Source: Saprospiraceae bacterium
GTDB lineage: Bacteria > Bacteroidota > Bacteroidia > Chitinophagales > Saprospiraceae
Direction: 5' to 3'
NCBI GenBank assembly: GCA_021738725.1
Contig: JAIPBE010000029.1
Location: 1 to 41,352 of the forward strand
Length of the DNA stretch: 41,352 nt
The notes beneath the pieces are model-generated. The model was not told the DNA's origin. It was given only the letters and a program-made list of their open reading frames with translations, and did not search any database. The position numbers and the translations under genes are program-made. Position 1 is the stretch's first letter. Each line of letters opens with the position of its first letter. This document shows positions 17,692-26,529 of this stretch, piece by piece.

Positions 17692-17703
17692 AACGAGCTG
17701 ACT

Positions 17704-18228
17704 TCAACACCGAACACCTACGGTATCCTCCAGAAACTGATGCAATTTGACCATCTGGTCATGTCCCAGTTTCTGGCCCTGATAAGCGACCCAATACAGG
17801 GAGAGAAACAGGGCGATTAGCGCCGGAATCCACCACAGGATATTGCTGGGCTCATCAAACATCTTGTTGGTCATGCCCACGATGGCGATGATCAATACCG
17901 AAAAGCCAATGGCGGTGTAGAAAAAGACAAACATAGTCCACACGTTAGGACGTGGTCCATACAACCCCCTCATCAAGCTTCCATTTTCCGTCTTTTCGAT
18001 GCTCAGGGTCAGTTGTGGCGACCAGAAATGTTGTTCTTCCGGTGGGAGCTGGAGGGTGACAAAGTCCCTTCTGATCTTTCCCTGGACCGTGGACCCTTCC
18101 ATGTTCAACCCTTTTCGGATGCGGTCGGTCACCTCCTCTATCTCAAAGGGCACTTCTGCCTGGAAGCGGGGCCGGACGTGGTATTCTGCAAATGGGTCAC
18201 ATGGTGGTGCTGTCGTCGTATCCTTCAC
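17704..18228 (-). CDS. Small membrane protein of unknown function
   Basis: The protein (about 174 residues from GTG 18228) begins with a soluble part of about 85 residues (EYHVRPRFQAEVPFEIEEV, and QHFWSPQLTLSIE). Two membrane helices follow (VWTMFVFFYTAIGFSVLII and ILWWIPALIALFLSLYWVA), then a short charged tail. It resembles a Bacteroidota family that I know only as hypothetical proteins. The start is uncertain: no ATG is available except one overlapping the divergent dapD start (18351), and TTG 18249 is another choice. It is convergent with the propeller array. Confidence 0.55.
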   Translation of the reverse strand: MKDTTTAPPCDPFAEYHVRPRFQAEVPFEIEEVTDRIRKGLNMEGSTVQGKIRRDFVTLQLPPEEQHFWSPQLTLSIEKTENGSLMRGLYGPRPNVWTMFVFFYTAIGFSVLIIAIVGMTNKMFDEPSNILWWIPALIALFLSLYWVAYQGQKLGHDQMVKLHQFLEDTVGVRC

Positions 18229-18349
18229 GGTTGCCTGATATCTTCCCAAAGTACGATATGGCTTGTAAAATATCAGGAATAGGCCTTGCTCTTGCTCCTT
18301 GTTAGCGTTTCCGACAGTTGGTTCGGAGAAGCTCCCTACTTTTATGCCC

Positions 18350-19168
18350 ATGAGCACGATGCAACAACAGATCGAACAAGCCTGGGAGGACCGATCCCTT
18401 CTGGAGAACGAATCCATCCGGAACACCATTGAATCCGTCATAGACCGCCTGGATCGAGGTGAATTGCGTTGTGCCGAACCATTGCCCGATGGCTCATGGC
18501 AAGTCAATGAATGGGTGAAGAAGGCGGTCATTCTCTATTTTCCTATCCGCAAGATGGAGGTCATTGAAGCCCACCCCTTTGTCTTTCATGACAAGATCCC
18601 GCTCAAGACCAACTATGAAGAATTGGGAGTCCGGGTGGTCCCGCATGCCATTGCCCGTTATGGTGCATTTCTGGAGCGCGGTGTGATCATGATGCCCTCC
18701 TATGTCAATATCGGCGCCTGGGTCGGGGCCGGATCCATGGTGGATACCTGGGCCACGGTGGGTTCCTGTGCGCAGATCGGTCGGGGTGTTCACCTCAGTG
18801 GCGGAGTGGGTATCGGAGGCGTTCTCGAGCCGGTACAAGCCTCACCGGTCATCATCGAAGACGGTAGTTTTATCGGGTCGCGGTGTATTGTCGTAGAAGG
18901 CGTCCATGTAGAGAAGGAAGCCGTATTAGGGGCCAATGTTGTTCTGACCAAATCCACCCATATTATCGATGTCACCGGTCCGGAACCGGTGATCCATCGT
19001 GGCCGGGTGCCCGCCCGCTCTGTGGTCATTCCAGGCGCCTATACCAAGTCTTTCCCTGCTGGAGATTATCAGGTGAGCTGTGCGTTGATCATCGGCCAGC
19101 GGAAGGCCAGCACAGATCTGAAGACTTCCCTGAATGATGCGTTGCGGGAATATGATGTGGCCGTGTAG
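18350..19168 (+). CDS. dapD: 2,3,4,5-tetrahydropyridine-2,6-dicarboxylate N-succinyltransferase
   Basis: DapD transfers succinyl from succinyl-CoA to tetrahydrodipicolinate in the succinylase route to diaminopimelate and lysine. The 272-residue length is the usual one. The N-terminal part carries the substrate-binding FHDKIPLKTNYEELGVRVV. A left-handed beta-helix follows, with GSMVDTWATVGSCAQIGRGV and GVLEPVQASPVIIED. I start at ATG 18350 (MSTMQQQIEQAW); the frame opens at 18299 but the added residues look like upstream noise. The cytoplasmic enzyme stands alone, divergent from the small membrane protein. Confidence 0.95.
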   Translation: MSTMQQQIEQAWEDRSLLENESIRNTIESVIDRLDRGELRCAEPLPDGSWQVNEWVKKAVILYFPIRKMEVIEAHPFVFHDKIPLKTNYEELGVRVVPHAIARYGAFLERGVIMMPSYVNIGAWVGAGSMVDTWATVGSCAQIGRGVHLSGGVGIGGVLEPVQASPVIIEDGSFIGSRCIVVEGVHVEKEAVLGANVVLTKSTHIIDVTGPEPVIHRGRVPARSVVIPGAYTKSFPAGDYQVSCALIIGQRKASTDLKTSLNDALREYDVAV

Positions 19169-19204
19169 GAATGACAAATAAGGAATGATAAATAAGAAAT
19201 GAGG
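19169..19204 (+). repeat. Left inverted repeat bounding the four-helix-bundle gene
   Basis: AATGACAAATAAG at 19170-19182 starts two bases after the dapD stop and continues in degenerate copies of the same words (GAATGATAAATAAGAAATGAG). Its exact complement, CTTATTTGTCATT, is at 19673-19685 on the other side of the small gene. This suggests a mobile or recombining unit of about 520 bp. Confidence 0.55.
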
Positions 19205-19254
19205 AAGTGGGGTCTACGTTCCTTTCTCCTTTCACATTCAACATTTTTTATTCC

Positions 19255-19656
19255 CTATTTCTTCTGATTCATCTTTTCTTTGACTGTTTGAATGCTTTTC
19301 ATAAAAATTGCCATTAGTTCATTGCATTCCTGAAGGACGGGGTCAATGGATGCAGATGGGATGTACCCCATTTTTTGGATGATTTTCAAGTTTACCCTGG
19401 TTTCTCGAATCTCTTTCAGGACGAGCTTGATTTTATGTAAAAAATCTTGCCTGGATTCAGCAGCTTGTGCTTCGCCATAATTCAGAGCAGAGGATGTGCA
19501 TGAACGAGTGAGTTGCATCCCCAAATGATTGGAAGCATAGTGATTCGGCAGTTTACTGATCAAATTCAGTGTGATAACCGAGAAGCCAATGAGTCTATCT
19601 TCCAAATCATAAGACGGCCGGTCCTCTTCCACAATGAAATTTTCTTCCTTTTTCAT
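19255..19656 (-). CDS. Four-helix-bundle protein (S23/IVS-encoded type)
   Basis: The 133-residue protein contains the hallmarks of the four-helix-bundle family first seen in 23S rRNA intervening sequences: LIGFSVITLNLISKLPN, HLGMQLTRSCTSSALNYGEAQAAESRQDFLHK and LKEIRETRVNLKII. Its relatives include Avd, the accessory protein of diversity-generating retroelements, but no reverse transcriptase or variable repeat lies in the window. The biochemical role of stand-alone members is not known. The gene is bounded by inverted repeats and lies beside phrase-like repeat DNA. Confidence 0.8.
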   Translation of the reverse strand: MKKEENFIVEEDRPSYDLEDRLIGFSVITLNLISKLPNHYASNHLGMQLTRSCTSSALNYGEAQAAESRQDFLHKIKLVLKEIRETRVNLKIIQKMGYIPSASIDPVLQECNELMAIFMKSIQTVKEKMNQKK

Positions 19657-19687
19657 TTCTCATTCTTTATTTCTTATTTGTCATTTT
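19654..19687 (-). repeat. Right inverted repeat bounding the four-helix-bundle gene
   Basis: This segment holds CTTATTTGTCATT (19673-19685), the exact complement of the left repeat. It overlaps the end of the neighbouring alkyltransferase-like gene, whose last residues NDK and stop codon are encoded by the repeat. It also covers the start codon of the four-helix-bundle gene. Confidence 0.55.
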
Positions 19688-20009
19688 CTTCCATCTCTCT
19701 GGGGTGCCAATACCGCCCTTTAAATTCAACCACCTGATTGTCTTCCACCAGGGTGCCTTCGGCGATCAGACGTTCAGCCATGAGAGTAGGGGTTGAAAAG
19801 TGAAGTCTACCGGTGAGTTCTCCCACACGGTTGACCACGCGATGTGCAGGAATGGGAAGCGCTTCTTCAAATGACTGTCGCAGTGCCCAGCCCACCATCC
19901 GCGCGGAACCCAGGGCCAGAAAATCAGCAATGGCCCCATAGGTGGTGACTCGTCCTTTTGGAATGACTCGAACCACATCGTAAACGGCATCGAAATAGGT
20001 GGTATTCAT
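19674..20009 (-). CDS. Alkyltransferase-like (ATL) DNA-binding protein, MGMT fold
   Basis: The 111-residue protein matches the C-terminal DNA-binding domain of O6-alkylguanine DNA alkyltransferases: IPKGRVTTYGAIADFL, then GSARMVGWALR and PIPAHRVVNRVG. The acceptor cysteine of the usual PCHRV motif is alanine here (Ala55), as in ATL proteins. These bind alkylated bases without repairing them and hand the lesion to nucleotide excision repair. The start at ATG 20009 (MNTTYFDAVYDVV) gives the family's length; the open frame to 20069 reaches into repeat DNA. Its last codons lie inside the inverted repeat flanking the next gene. Confidence 0.85.
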   Translation of the reverse strand: MNTTYFDAVYDVVRVIPKGRVTTYGAIADFLALGSARMVGWALRQSFEEALPIPAHRVVNRVGELTGRLHFSTPTLMAERLIAEGTLVEDNQVVEFKGRYWHPREMEENDK

Positions 20010-20019
20010 AGGCGAAAGA

Positions 20020-21310
20020 TAGAAGATACCAGGAAGGGAAAGCACCAAATCCCAAATCCCAAATCTCAAATCTCAAATCTCAAACAAATTTCAATAACGA
20101 AATTCGAATGACCAAAACAGGTAGCGAATGTTCAGAAGAAAATAATTTGCCATTACCCATTACCCAACACCGAACCAGGAATCCGAAATCCTTCTTCAAA
20201 CTGATAACTGACAACAGATAACCGATAACTGACAACCGCCAACCGACAGGGGAAATACCAAAACACAAGCACCAAATCCCAAATAAACCTCAAACCTCAA
20301 ATGCAAATGACCAAAAGGTGGATTAAGCTGCAGAATGGTGACGAACACTAAAACAAGATCGTACCGGCTGCTTTAGCTGCCGTCCAGAGGGTTTAAACAG
20401 AAAAACCGAATGAGTACCAAAACGGGTAGCAAATGTTCAGAAGAAAATAATTTGCCATTACCCATTACCCATTACCCATTACCCAACACCGAACTAGGAA
20501 TCCGAAATCCTTCTTCAAACTGATAACTGACAACAGATAACTGACAACCACCAACTGACAGGGAAATACCAAAACACAAGCATCAAATTCCAAATAAATT
20601 CCAAATCTGAAATTCAAATGATCAAAACAGGGCAGAGCCAGTGCGGAAATTTGCCAAAGCCCAAAGCCCAATGCCCAACACCGATCCAAATACCCGGAAT
20701 CCCTCTCCAAACTGACAACCGACAGGGGAAATACCAAAACACAAGCATCAAATCCCAAATAAACCTCAAACCTCAAATGCCAATGACCAAAAGGTGGATT
20801 AAGTTGCAGAGCGGTGACGAACACTAAAACAAGATCGTACCGGCTGCTTTAGCTGCCGTCCAAGTACCGAAGGAGGAAAGCTGAATAAGCACAATTGACA
20901 AATCCCAAGAATCAACGAAGCATCAGTTCTCAAATGCTAATGACCAAAACGGGTAGCGATTATTCAGATCAATAGAATTTGTCATTACCCATTACCCATT
21001 ACCCATTACCCAACACCGAACCAGGAATCCGAAATCCCTCCCCAAACAGATAACTGACAACAGATAACTGACAACCACCAACCGACAGGTGAAATACCAA
21101 AACACAAGCACCAAATCCCAAATAAATTCCAAATCTGAAATTCAAATGATCAAAACAGGGCAGAGCCAGTGCGGAAATTTGCCAAAGCCCAAAGCCCAAT
21201 GCCCAATGCCTAACACTGATCTATATACCCGGAATCCCTCTTCAAACCGATAACCGATAACTGATAACTGACAACAGAGAACCGACAACCGCCAACCGAC
21301 TTATCTTTAC
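20020..21310. repeat. Phrase-like dispersed repeat region
   Basis: About 1.3 kb without a convincing gene is built from shuffled short phrases. CCCATTA-type heptamers occur in two to four tandem copies near 20150, 20457 and 20984. GATAACTGACAACAGATAAC-type strings occur near 20205, 20520 and 21050. ATACCAAAACACAAGCA and AATCCCAAATAAA recur three to four times. A block of roughly 150 bp ending in ATCGTACCGGCTGCTTTAGC occurs at about 20230-20384 and 20710-20862, and another around CAGAGCCAGTGCGGAAATTT at about 20570-20690 and 21110-21230. Minus-strand frames here are only translated repeats. Confidence 0.85.
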
Positions 21311-21313
21311 CCC

Positions 21314-21901
21314 ATGTTGCTTATCGCTGACAAAATCACCAACCTGACGGCTGCCCGTTATTTTGCCGCTCGGGGAGCAAACTGGTTGATATTTGACCCT
21401 TCTTCCATCTCTATACCGGAGATCCAGGCCATTCGTGGATGGGTGGAAGGCCCGGATTCAGGCATTTATCTGCCACTGGGCCTGACCAGTATGGAGGAAG
21501 ACATCCTCTCCCAAATCCAACCCGAAGGCATCATGCTGGGCCATTTTGCGGAACAATCCGGTCTGCCAAAGGACATACTTCAGATCAAGGAGTGGCGCCC
21601 GGAACAAGGAGATGACGGATCCACCATTGCGGATTGGATCGCCTCCTGGCCGCATGCGGTCAGCCATGTCCTCCGTTTGGAAGAATGGTCACCCACAGAG
21701 ATCCTCCCATTGTTACAGTCTATCGGGCCGATGCAGAATCTGGTGGTTCAAATACCCCCTAGGACCTTGATCCAGGAAAGCGGATTTCTGGATCAGGTAT
21801 CGGGTATTTGCCTGATAGCCCCCGATGAAGAGGAGGTTGGACTCCTGGCATTTGACGACATGGATGAAGCGATTGATCTGGTGGAGCCATTTCTGGCCTG
21901 A
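21314..21901 (+). CDS. TrpF-like (phosphoribosylanthranilate isomerase fold) protein, catalytic Cys absent
   Basis: The 195-residue protein resembles phosphoribosylanthranilate isomerase at its start: LIADKITNLTAARYFAARGA corresponds to the KICGITNLEDA region. A barrel-like alternation follows, with YLPLGLTS, GIMLGHF, HVLRLEEW and LVVQIPP. The cysteine that acts as general base in TrpF is replaced (ICG reads ADK), so tryptophan-pathway activity is doubtful. No other trp gene is near. The gene begins directly after the repeat region and has no detectable operon partner. It is probably a TrpF-derived protein with another role. The homology is weak and fold-level. Confidence 0.55.
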   Translation: MLLIADKITNLTAARYFAARGANWLIFDPSSISIPEIQAIRGWVEGPDSGIYLPLGLTSMEEDILSQIQPEGIMLGHFAEQSGLPKDILQIKEWRPEQGDDGSTIADWIASWPHAVSHVLRLEEWSPTEILPLLQSIGPMQNLVVQIPPRTLIQESGFLDQVSGICLIAPDEEEVGLLAFDDMDEAIDLVEPFLA

Positions 21902-22078
21902 ACCAGATGAGTGGATTCGTGTTCTTTTCTCCAATGATCCGGAAGTGATGAGAAGCCAATATGTCCACACTCGTATGTCTGCTGGCTGTCGAAGTGGCTC
22001 CGACGTGTGCTGGCAATACAGTGAATTCCCGGTTACCTTTATAGTCCTTTTTCAAACACGAAAATCTGGCACTGGCCC

Positions 22079-25000
22079 ATGCGTCTTCTTGTCCTCTCCC
22101 TTTTGATCGCCATCCCCTTGATGTCTGGTGCCCAGTCTCCCTGGACTGCTGCATCCAACCCTGCTAGCATTAAAGCACTGGAAGATCAGCCGTTGCCCCT
22201 TGCTTTTTCAGCATTTGACCTGGACCTGGCTTCACTGGCCACAGAACTGGAAAACGCCCCCGAACGAAGAAGAACCAGCGGCAAGGACCTGTTGATCTCA
22301 CTCCCCGATCCACAGGGAGGATTTCATGATTTTGTGGTCACCATTTCCCAGGTCATGCACCCGGATCTGGCGGCCAAATTCCCAGAGATCCGCTCCTACG
22401 TTGGTTATGACCCGGACTTCCCGGCAAGATGGGTGCATATGGACCTTGGTCCCAAGGGATTTCATGCCATGATCACCTGCCCGGGTCAAGACGTGGTCCT
22501 GGTGGACCCACTGGACCGTCAGACCGGAAAAGGACCCTACCTGGCCTATGCAAAGTCAGATTATCAACCAGCAGGTAAGACATCATTTTCCTGCCTCACC
22601 GAAACTGACAGTGGAGTCTCTGAGACCACCGGTGGCCGGGGAAGTGTGGTGGATGAAACACTGCGCACCTACCGCCTGGCTCTGGCCTGCACGGGGGAAT
22701 ATGCCACCTTTCATGGCGGAACAAAGGCACAGGCTCTGGCGGCCATGGTGGTGACCATCAACCGGATCAACGGCCTCTACGAACGTGAGTTCGGCGTCTG
22801 GTTGGAGCTGATCGCCAACAATGACAAGATTATTTACCTGGATGCCGCAACTGATCCATTTAACAATAGTAACCTCAGTCAGATCCTGGGTGAGAACCAG
22901 ACCAACACAGATAATGTCATCGGATCGGCAAACTATGACATGGGGCATGTGTTTGGCACCGCAGGAGGCGGCCTGGCTACCCTCAATTCCCCCTGCAATA
23001 ACTCTAACAAAGCACGGGCCGGAACGGGCTTGGGGAATCCTGTTGGCGACGTTTTCGATGTGGACTATGTCGCCCATGAGATGGGACATCAGTTTGGTTG
23101 TGACCACACCTTCAACAATGACTGCAGCGGCAACCGGAATAACTCCACGGCCTGGGAGCCCGGTAGCGGAAGTACCATTATGGGATATACAGGTATCTGT
23201 GCCCCCAATATTCAGGATGACAGTGATCCCTATTTTCATGGCGGAAGTCTGAATCAGGCCCGGATGTTTACGACGGAAGAGGGTGGCAATAACTGTCCCG
23301 TAAAATGGGTGAGTGGAAATCAACTGCCATCGGTAGAAGCTGGCCAGAGCTATCTCATCCCCCGGTCTACTCCCTTTGAATTAACGGCGGTCGGGTCTGA
23401 TCCCGATGGCGATATCCTGACCTATACCTGGGAGCAGTTTGACAATGAAATAGCGGACATGCCACCCAAAATTGATAATGTAGCGGGCCCAATGTTCAAA
23501 TCTGTCCTTCCGGATACCCTCCCGACCCGCACATTTCCAGCATTAAACTCCATCCTCAATAATTTCAATACCTCCTGGGAAGTATTGCCGGCTGTCAGCC
23601 GGACCTTGAATTTCAGGGTGACGGCCCGGGATAATCATCCCGGCCACGGCTTGTATGCACAGGATGCTACCGTTGTGAATGTCGATGAGAACGCTGGCCC
23701 CTTTGTCGTAACAAATCCCAATTCCCTCTTCCCACCCTGGTATGTCGGAGACACCGTGAATATCACCTGGAATGTGGCGAATACCGATCTGGCGCCCATC
23801 TCCTGTTCGGAGGTGGATATTCTGTTGTCTCTGGATGGCGGGTATACCTGGCCCATTGTCCTAGGCAAGAACGAAACGAATGATGGGTTACACACCATTG
23901 TCGTCCCGTTTGCTTTGAGTAAAAAATGCCGCGTCAAGATCAAGAGTGTGGGCAATATCTTCTTTGATGTTTCCAATGTCAATTTCGCCATCATAGAACC
24001 GTCCAAACCGACCTTTCTGATTCAGGGAACACCCGATCAGTTTTCCATGTGTCGCGGTTCCCAGGATACCCTGGAGATCTCTTTGATCGGCCAGCCTTTA
24101 AGCGGATTTTCGGATACAGTTTCGCTGAATTTGAACAGTGCGTTTGAGTATGATACGGATCTGCCTGCCTCGTTTATCCTAGCCAATCTGGATACCCTGA
24201 TCTTTCACGTGTGGAATATCAATTCCGGACAAACAGGCGCCTTCCCTCTGGAGTTGACGGCGGCAAAGAATCAGGTTTCTCGAACCATCTCCTTTCTCTT
24301 TGACTTCGTTGATCCTCTCCTGGAGCCTGTTCTGTTGAATGCCCCGGGAGACAATCTGGATAGCATCCCCCTCACACCCACTCTGAGCTGGCAGCCGATG
24401 GATCAGACAGAATGGTATCGGGTGGAGATCTCGCATTCGCCGGCTTTCGGGGCCACCACGCTGATCGACAGTCTGACCCCCGATTCAGGTCTACAGGTTT
24501 TTCTGGATGATGGACAGATCTATTACTGGCGGGTGACCGCTCAGAATGCCTGCGGAGTCGGTATGGCATCCGCCATCCATGTGTTCCGCACCCGGTTTTC
24601 GGGGTGCTTACAGTATACACCTGCCGGATTGCCGATCACGATCCCGACCACCACCCTCAATTTCAATTCGACGGTAAATGTGCCGGATCCAGGAGTGGTG
24701 ACGGATGTGAATGTGTTTGTGGATCTCACCCATACCAATCTGGATGATGTCACCTTGCGTCTCCTCCATCCTGATGGAACCGGGTTGACCCTCGTCTCTA
24801 AAGTTTGCGGGAATGGCCAGAATATCCTGGCCACATTCGACGATGATGGAGTTCCTTTTTTCTGTGGCGCAACCCCGGCAGTTACAGGCACGGTCACGCC
24901 GGAAAATGGCAATCTATCTGTATTCAATGGTAAACCGACCAATGGTACCTGGACGCTGCGCATCGTCGATAATAAGACTCAGAATGGGGGCACCATGAAT

Positions 25001-26521
25001 CTGTGGAAACTGGAGGTGTGCCAGCAGGTGGATCTACCTCCTGCGCTGCTCCTGGCCACCCTAAATGAAGTGTTTGTCCCCTATTGTGACAGCGCTCAAC
25101 TGACACCCTTGCATCTGACCGTGAATGCTGCAGAAGCGGATACAACCGAGATCGTGCTCACCTTGAGAGTAGCCCCTTCTCATGGAACATTGACCATGAA
25201 CGATCAAGTGTTGACCGTTGGTGATCAATTCAGTCAGGAGGCGATCGACAATGGCATGATCCGGTATGTCCATGATGGTTCCGGCTTTCTGGAGGACAGT
25301 TTTCTGGTGGATGTTCTGCGACCTTCCGATCAGGGATGGCTGCCTGGTATTATCGTCCCGATCCGTGTTGAAACCAACCTTCAGGCATCACTGACAGAAG
25401 TCGAACCGGTGTTGTGTCCGGATGGACAGACTGGAGCTGTTCTGGTTCATTTCACCGGTGGAAAGCTGCCTGCGGAATATCGCATTTTTCCCGATGGCGA
25501 TTGGCAGACCGACAGCCTGATTACGATGTTGGGCAAAGGTGAAATCCAGATCGCCGTCAAGGATGCAAATGGTCTGGAGACCATCTCACCCACCTTACTG
25601 ATCTCGGGTCCGGAAGCCTGGATGATTGCATCTACTGTCTGGAAGGATACGATCAGACTGACTGTCGAAGGGGCGACTGCACCTTATACATATGCCCTGG
25701 ATACGACCACCAATACGACCGGTGAATTTCTGGTCAGTGTGGAGGGCACATATCCGGTTATCGTTACGGATTCTCTAGGATGTACAACTGTAGAAGAGGT
25801 GGTCGTTGCCTTCCTGTCACTCGATGCATTGGTGACTTCCGAAATTCAGTGTTATGGTGATTCTTCGGCAACGATAACCCTACAAGCCGGCGGAGGAACA
25901 GCGCCGTATGAATATCGCTTAAATGGTAGCACTTACCAAATGGATCCGGCTTTTTCTGGACTGCCGGCAGGCGAGTATACTGGAGAAGTGAGGGATGCTA
26001 TCGGCACGGTCACGGATCTGGGAGTCATCACGATTCTTCAACCGGAAAGTCTCACCTTAGATGCCGATCAAACCCAGGACAGTGTCGTCGTCCTGTCGGC
26101 TGGTGGAGGGACAGTACCCTACCAGTATCAACTCGGATCAGAGGCGCCCCAGTCTTCCCCCCAATTTAATGGGCTGGCTACAGGGGAATATACCTTTCAG
26201 GTCATCGACGCCAATGGATGTGTACAGGAAATTTATGTCACAGTCATGAATTCGGCTCTTGAAGATCCCTCTGGTCTGCTGAATAAGGTGGTTGTCCGTC
26301 CGAATCCATCCAACGGCCAGTTCGAACTGGTCCTTCCGCTGTCGCTGGTAGGTTCCTGGTCCTGGACGATGCAGGATATCACCGGTCGGACTGCGAGAAC
26401 GGGAATCGCTATAGCAGGGGTACAGACGGTAAGTTGTGCGGATTGCTCTGCGGGGATCTACATCCTGCATCTACTTTCGGCGGATGGCCAGGAGGTTAAC
26501 CTGCGGGTGGTGATCCAGTAG
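22079..26521 (+). CDS. Secreted reprolysin-like metalloprotease with T9SS C-terminal domain
   Basis: This 1480-residue protein has a signal peptide (MRLLVLSLLIAIPLMSGAQS), a propeptide-like region to about 190 and a zinc metalloprotease domain. The catalytic helix is HEMGHQFGCDH (H333, E334, H337, H343) and a Met-turn-like STIMGYTG follows. Ig/cadherin-like modules come next, then a fibronectin-III-like part (about 750-840), a proprotein convertase P domain (about 842-980), and SprB-like repeats (about 1110-1390) with AGGGTAPYEYRLNG-type motifs. Residues of about 1403-1480 form a type A sorting domain (VVRPNPSNGQFEL, GIYILHL), so the protein should be exported by the type IX system and anchored or released at the surface. 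It stands alone; no T9SS component is in the window. Confidence 0.9.
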   Translation: MRLLVLSLLIAIPLMSGAQSPWTAASNPASIKALEDQPLPLAFSAFDLDLASLATELENAPERRRTSGKDLLISLPDPQGGFHDFVVTISQVMHPDLAAKFPEIRSYVGYDPDFPARWVHMDLGPKGFHAMITCPGQDVVLVDPLDRQTGKGPYLAYAKSDYQPAGKTSFSCLTETDSGVSETTGGRGSVVDETLRTYRLALACTGEYATFHGGTKAQALAAMVVTINRINGLYEREFGVWLELIANNDKIIYLDAATDPFNNSNLSQILGENQTNTDNVIGSANYDMGHVFGTAGGGLATLNSPCNNSNKARAGTGLGNPVGDVFDVDYVAHEMGHQFGCDHTFNNDCSGNRNNSTAWEPGSGSTIMGYTGICAPNIQDDSDPYFHGGSLNQARMFTTEEGGNNCPVKWVSGNQLPSVEAGQSYLIPRSTPFELTAVGSDPDGDILTYTWEQFDNEIADMPPKIDNVAGPMFKSVLPDTLPTRTFPALNSILNNFNTSWEVLPAVSRTLNFRVTARDNHPGHGLYAQDATVVNVDENAGPFVVTNPNSLFPPWYVGDTVNITWNVANTDLAPISCSEVDILLSLDGGYTWPIVLGKNETNDGLHTIVVPFALSKKCRVKIKSVGNIFFDVSNVNFAIIEPSKPTFLIQGTPDQFSMCRGSQDTLEISLIGQPLSGFSDTVSLNLNSAFEYDTDLPASFILANLDTLIFHVWNINSGQTGAFPLELTAAKNQVSRTISFLFDFVDPLLEPVLLNAPGDNLDSIPLTPTLSWQPMDQTEWYRVEISHSPAFGATTLIDSLTPDSGLQVFLDDGQIYYWRVTAQNACGVGMASAIHVFRTRFSGCLQYTPAGLPITIPTTTLNFNSTVNVPDPGVVTDVNVFVDLTHTNLDDVTLRLLHPDGTGLTLVSKVCGNGQNILATFDDDGVPFFCGATPAVTGTVTPENGNLSVFNGKPTNGTWTLRIVDNKTQNGGTMNLWKLEVCQQVDLPPALLLATLNEVFVPYCDSAQLTPLHLTVNAAEADTTEIVLTLRVAPSHGTLTMNDQVLTVGDQFSQEAIDNGMIRYVHDGSGFLEDSFLVDVLRPSDQGWLPGIIVPIRVETNLQASLTEVEPVLCPDGQTGAVLVHFTGGKLPAEYRIFPDGDWQTDSLITMLGKGEIQIAVKDANGLETISPTLLISGPEAWMIASTVWKDTIRLTVEGATAPYTYALDTTTNTTGEFLVSVEGTYPVIVTDSLGCTTVEEVVVAFLSLDALVTSEIQCYGDSSATITLQAGGGTAPYEYRLNGSTYQMDPAFSGLPAGEYTGEVRDAIGTVTDLGVITILQPESLTLDADQTQDSVVVLSAGGGTVPYQYQLGSEAPQSSPQFNGLATGEYTFQVIDANGCVQEIYVTVMNSALEDPSGLLNKVVVRPNPSNGQFELVLPLSLVGSWSWTMQDITGRTARTGIAIAGVQTVSCADCSAGIYILHLLSADGQEVNLRVVIQ

Positions 26522-26529
26522 GGGATTAC

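Noticed and set aside
19255-19656. Diversity-generating retroelement (Avd-like protein beside repeats)
   Set aside because: No reverse transcriptase, template repeat or variable-repeat target was found in the window; only the four-helix-bundle protein is present.
20465-20824. Minus-strand frame of 119 codons in the repeat region
   Set aside because: Its protein is a translation of the repeated phrases (LSVISLKKDFGFLVRCW and similar recur), with no independent evidence of coding.
20020-21310. CRISPR array
   Set aside because: Repeats vary in length and order, with no uniform repeat-spacer periodicity and no cas gene in the window.
22583-23323. Minus-strand frame of 246 codons inside the metalloprotease gene
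   Set aside because: It is antisense to the zinc-binding region of a clear secreted protease and has no recognisable domain.
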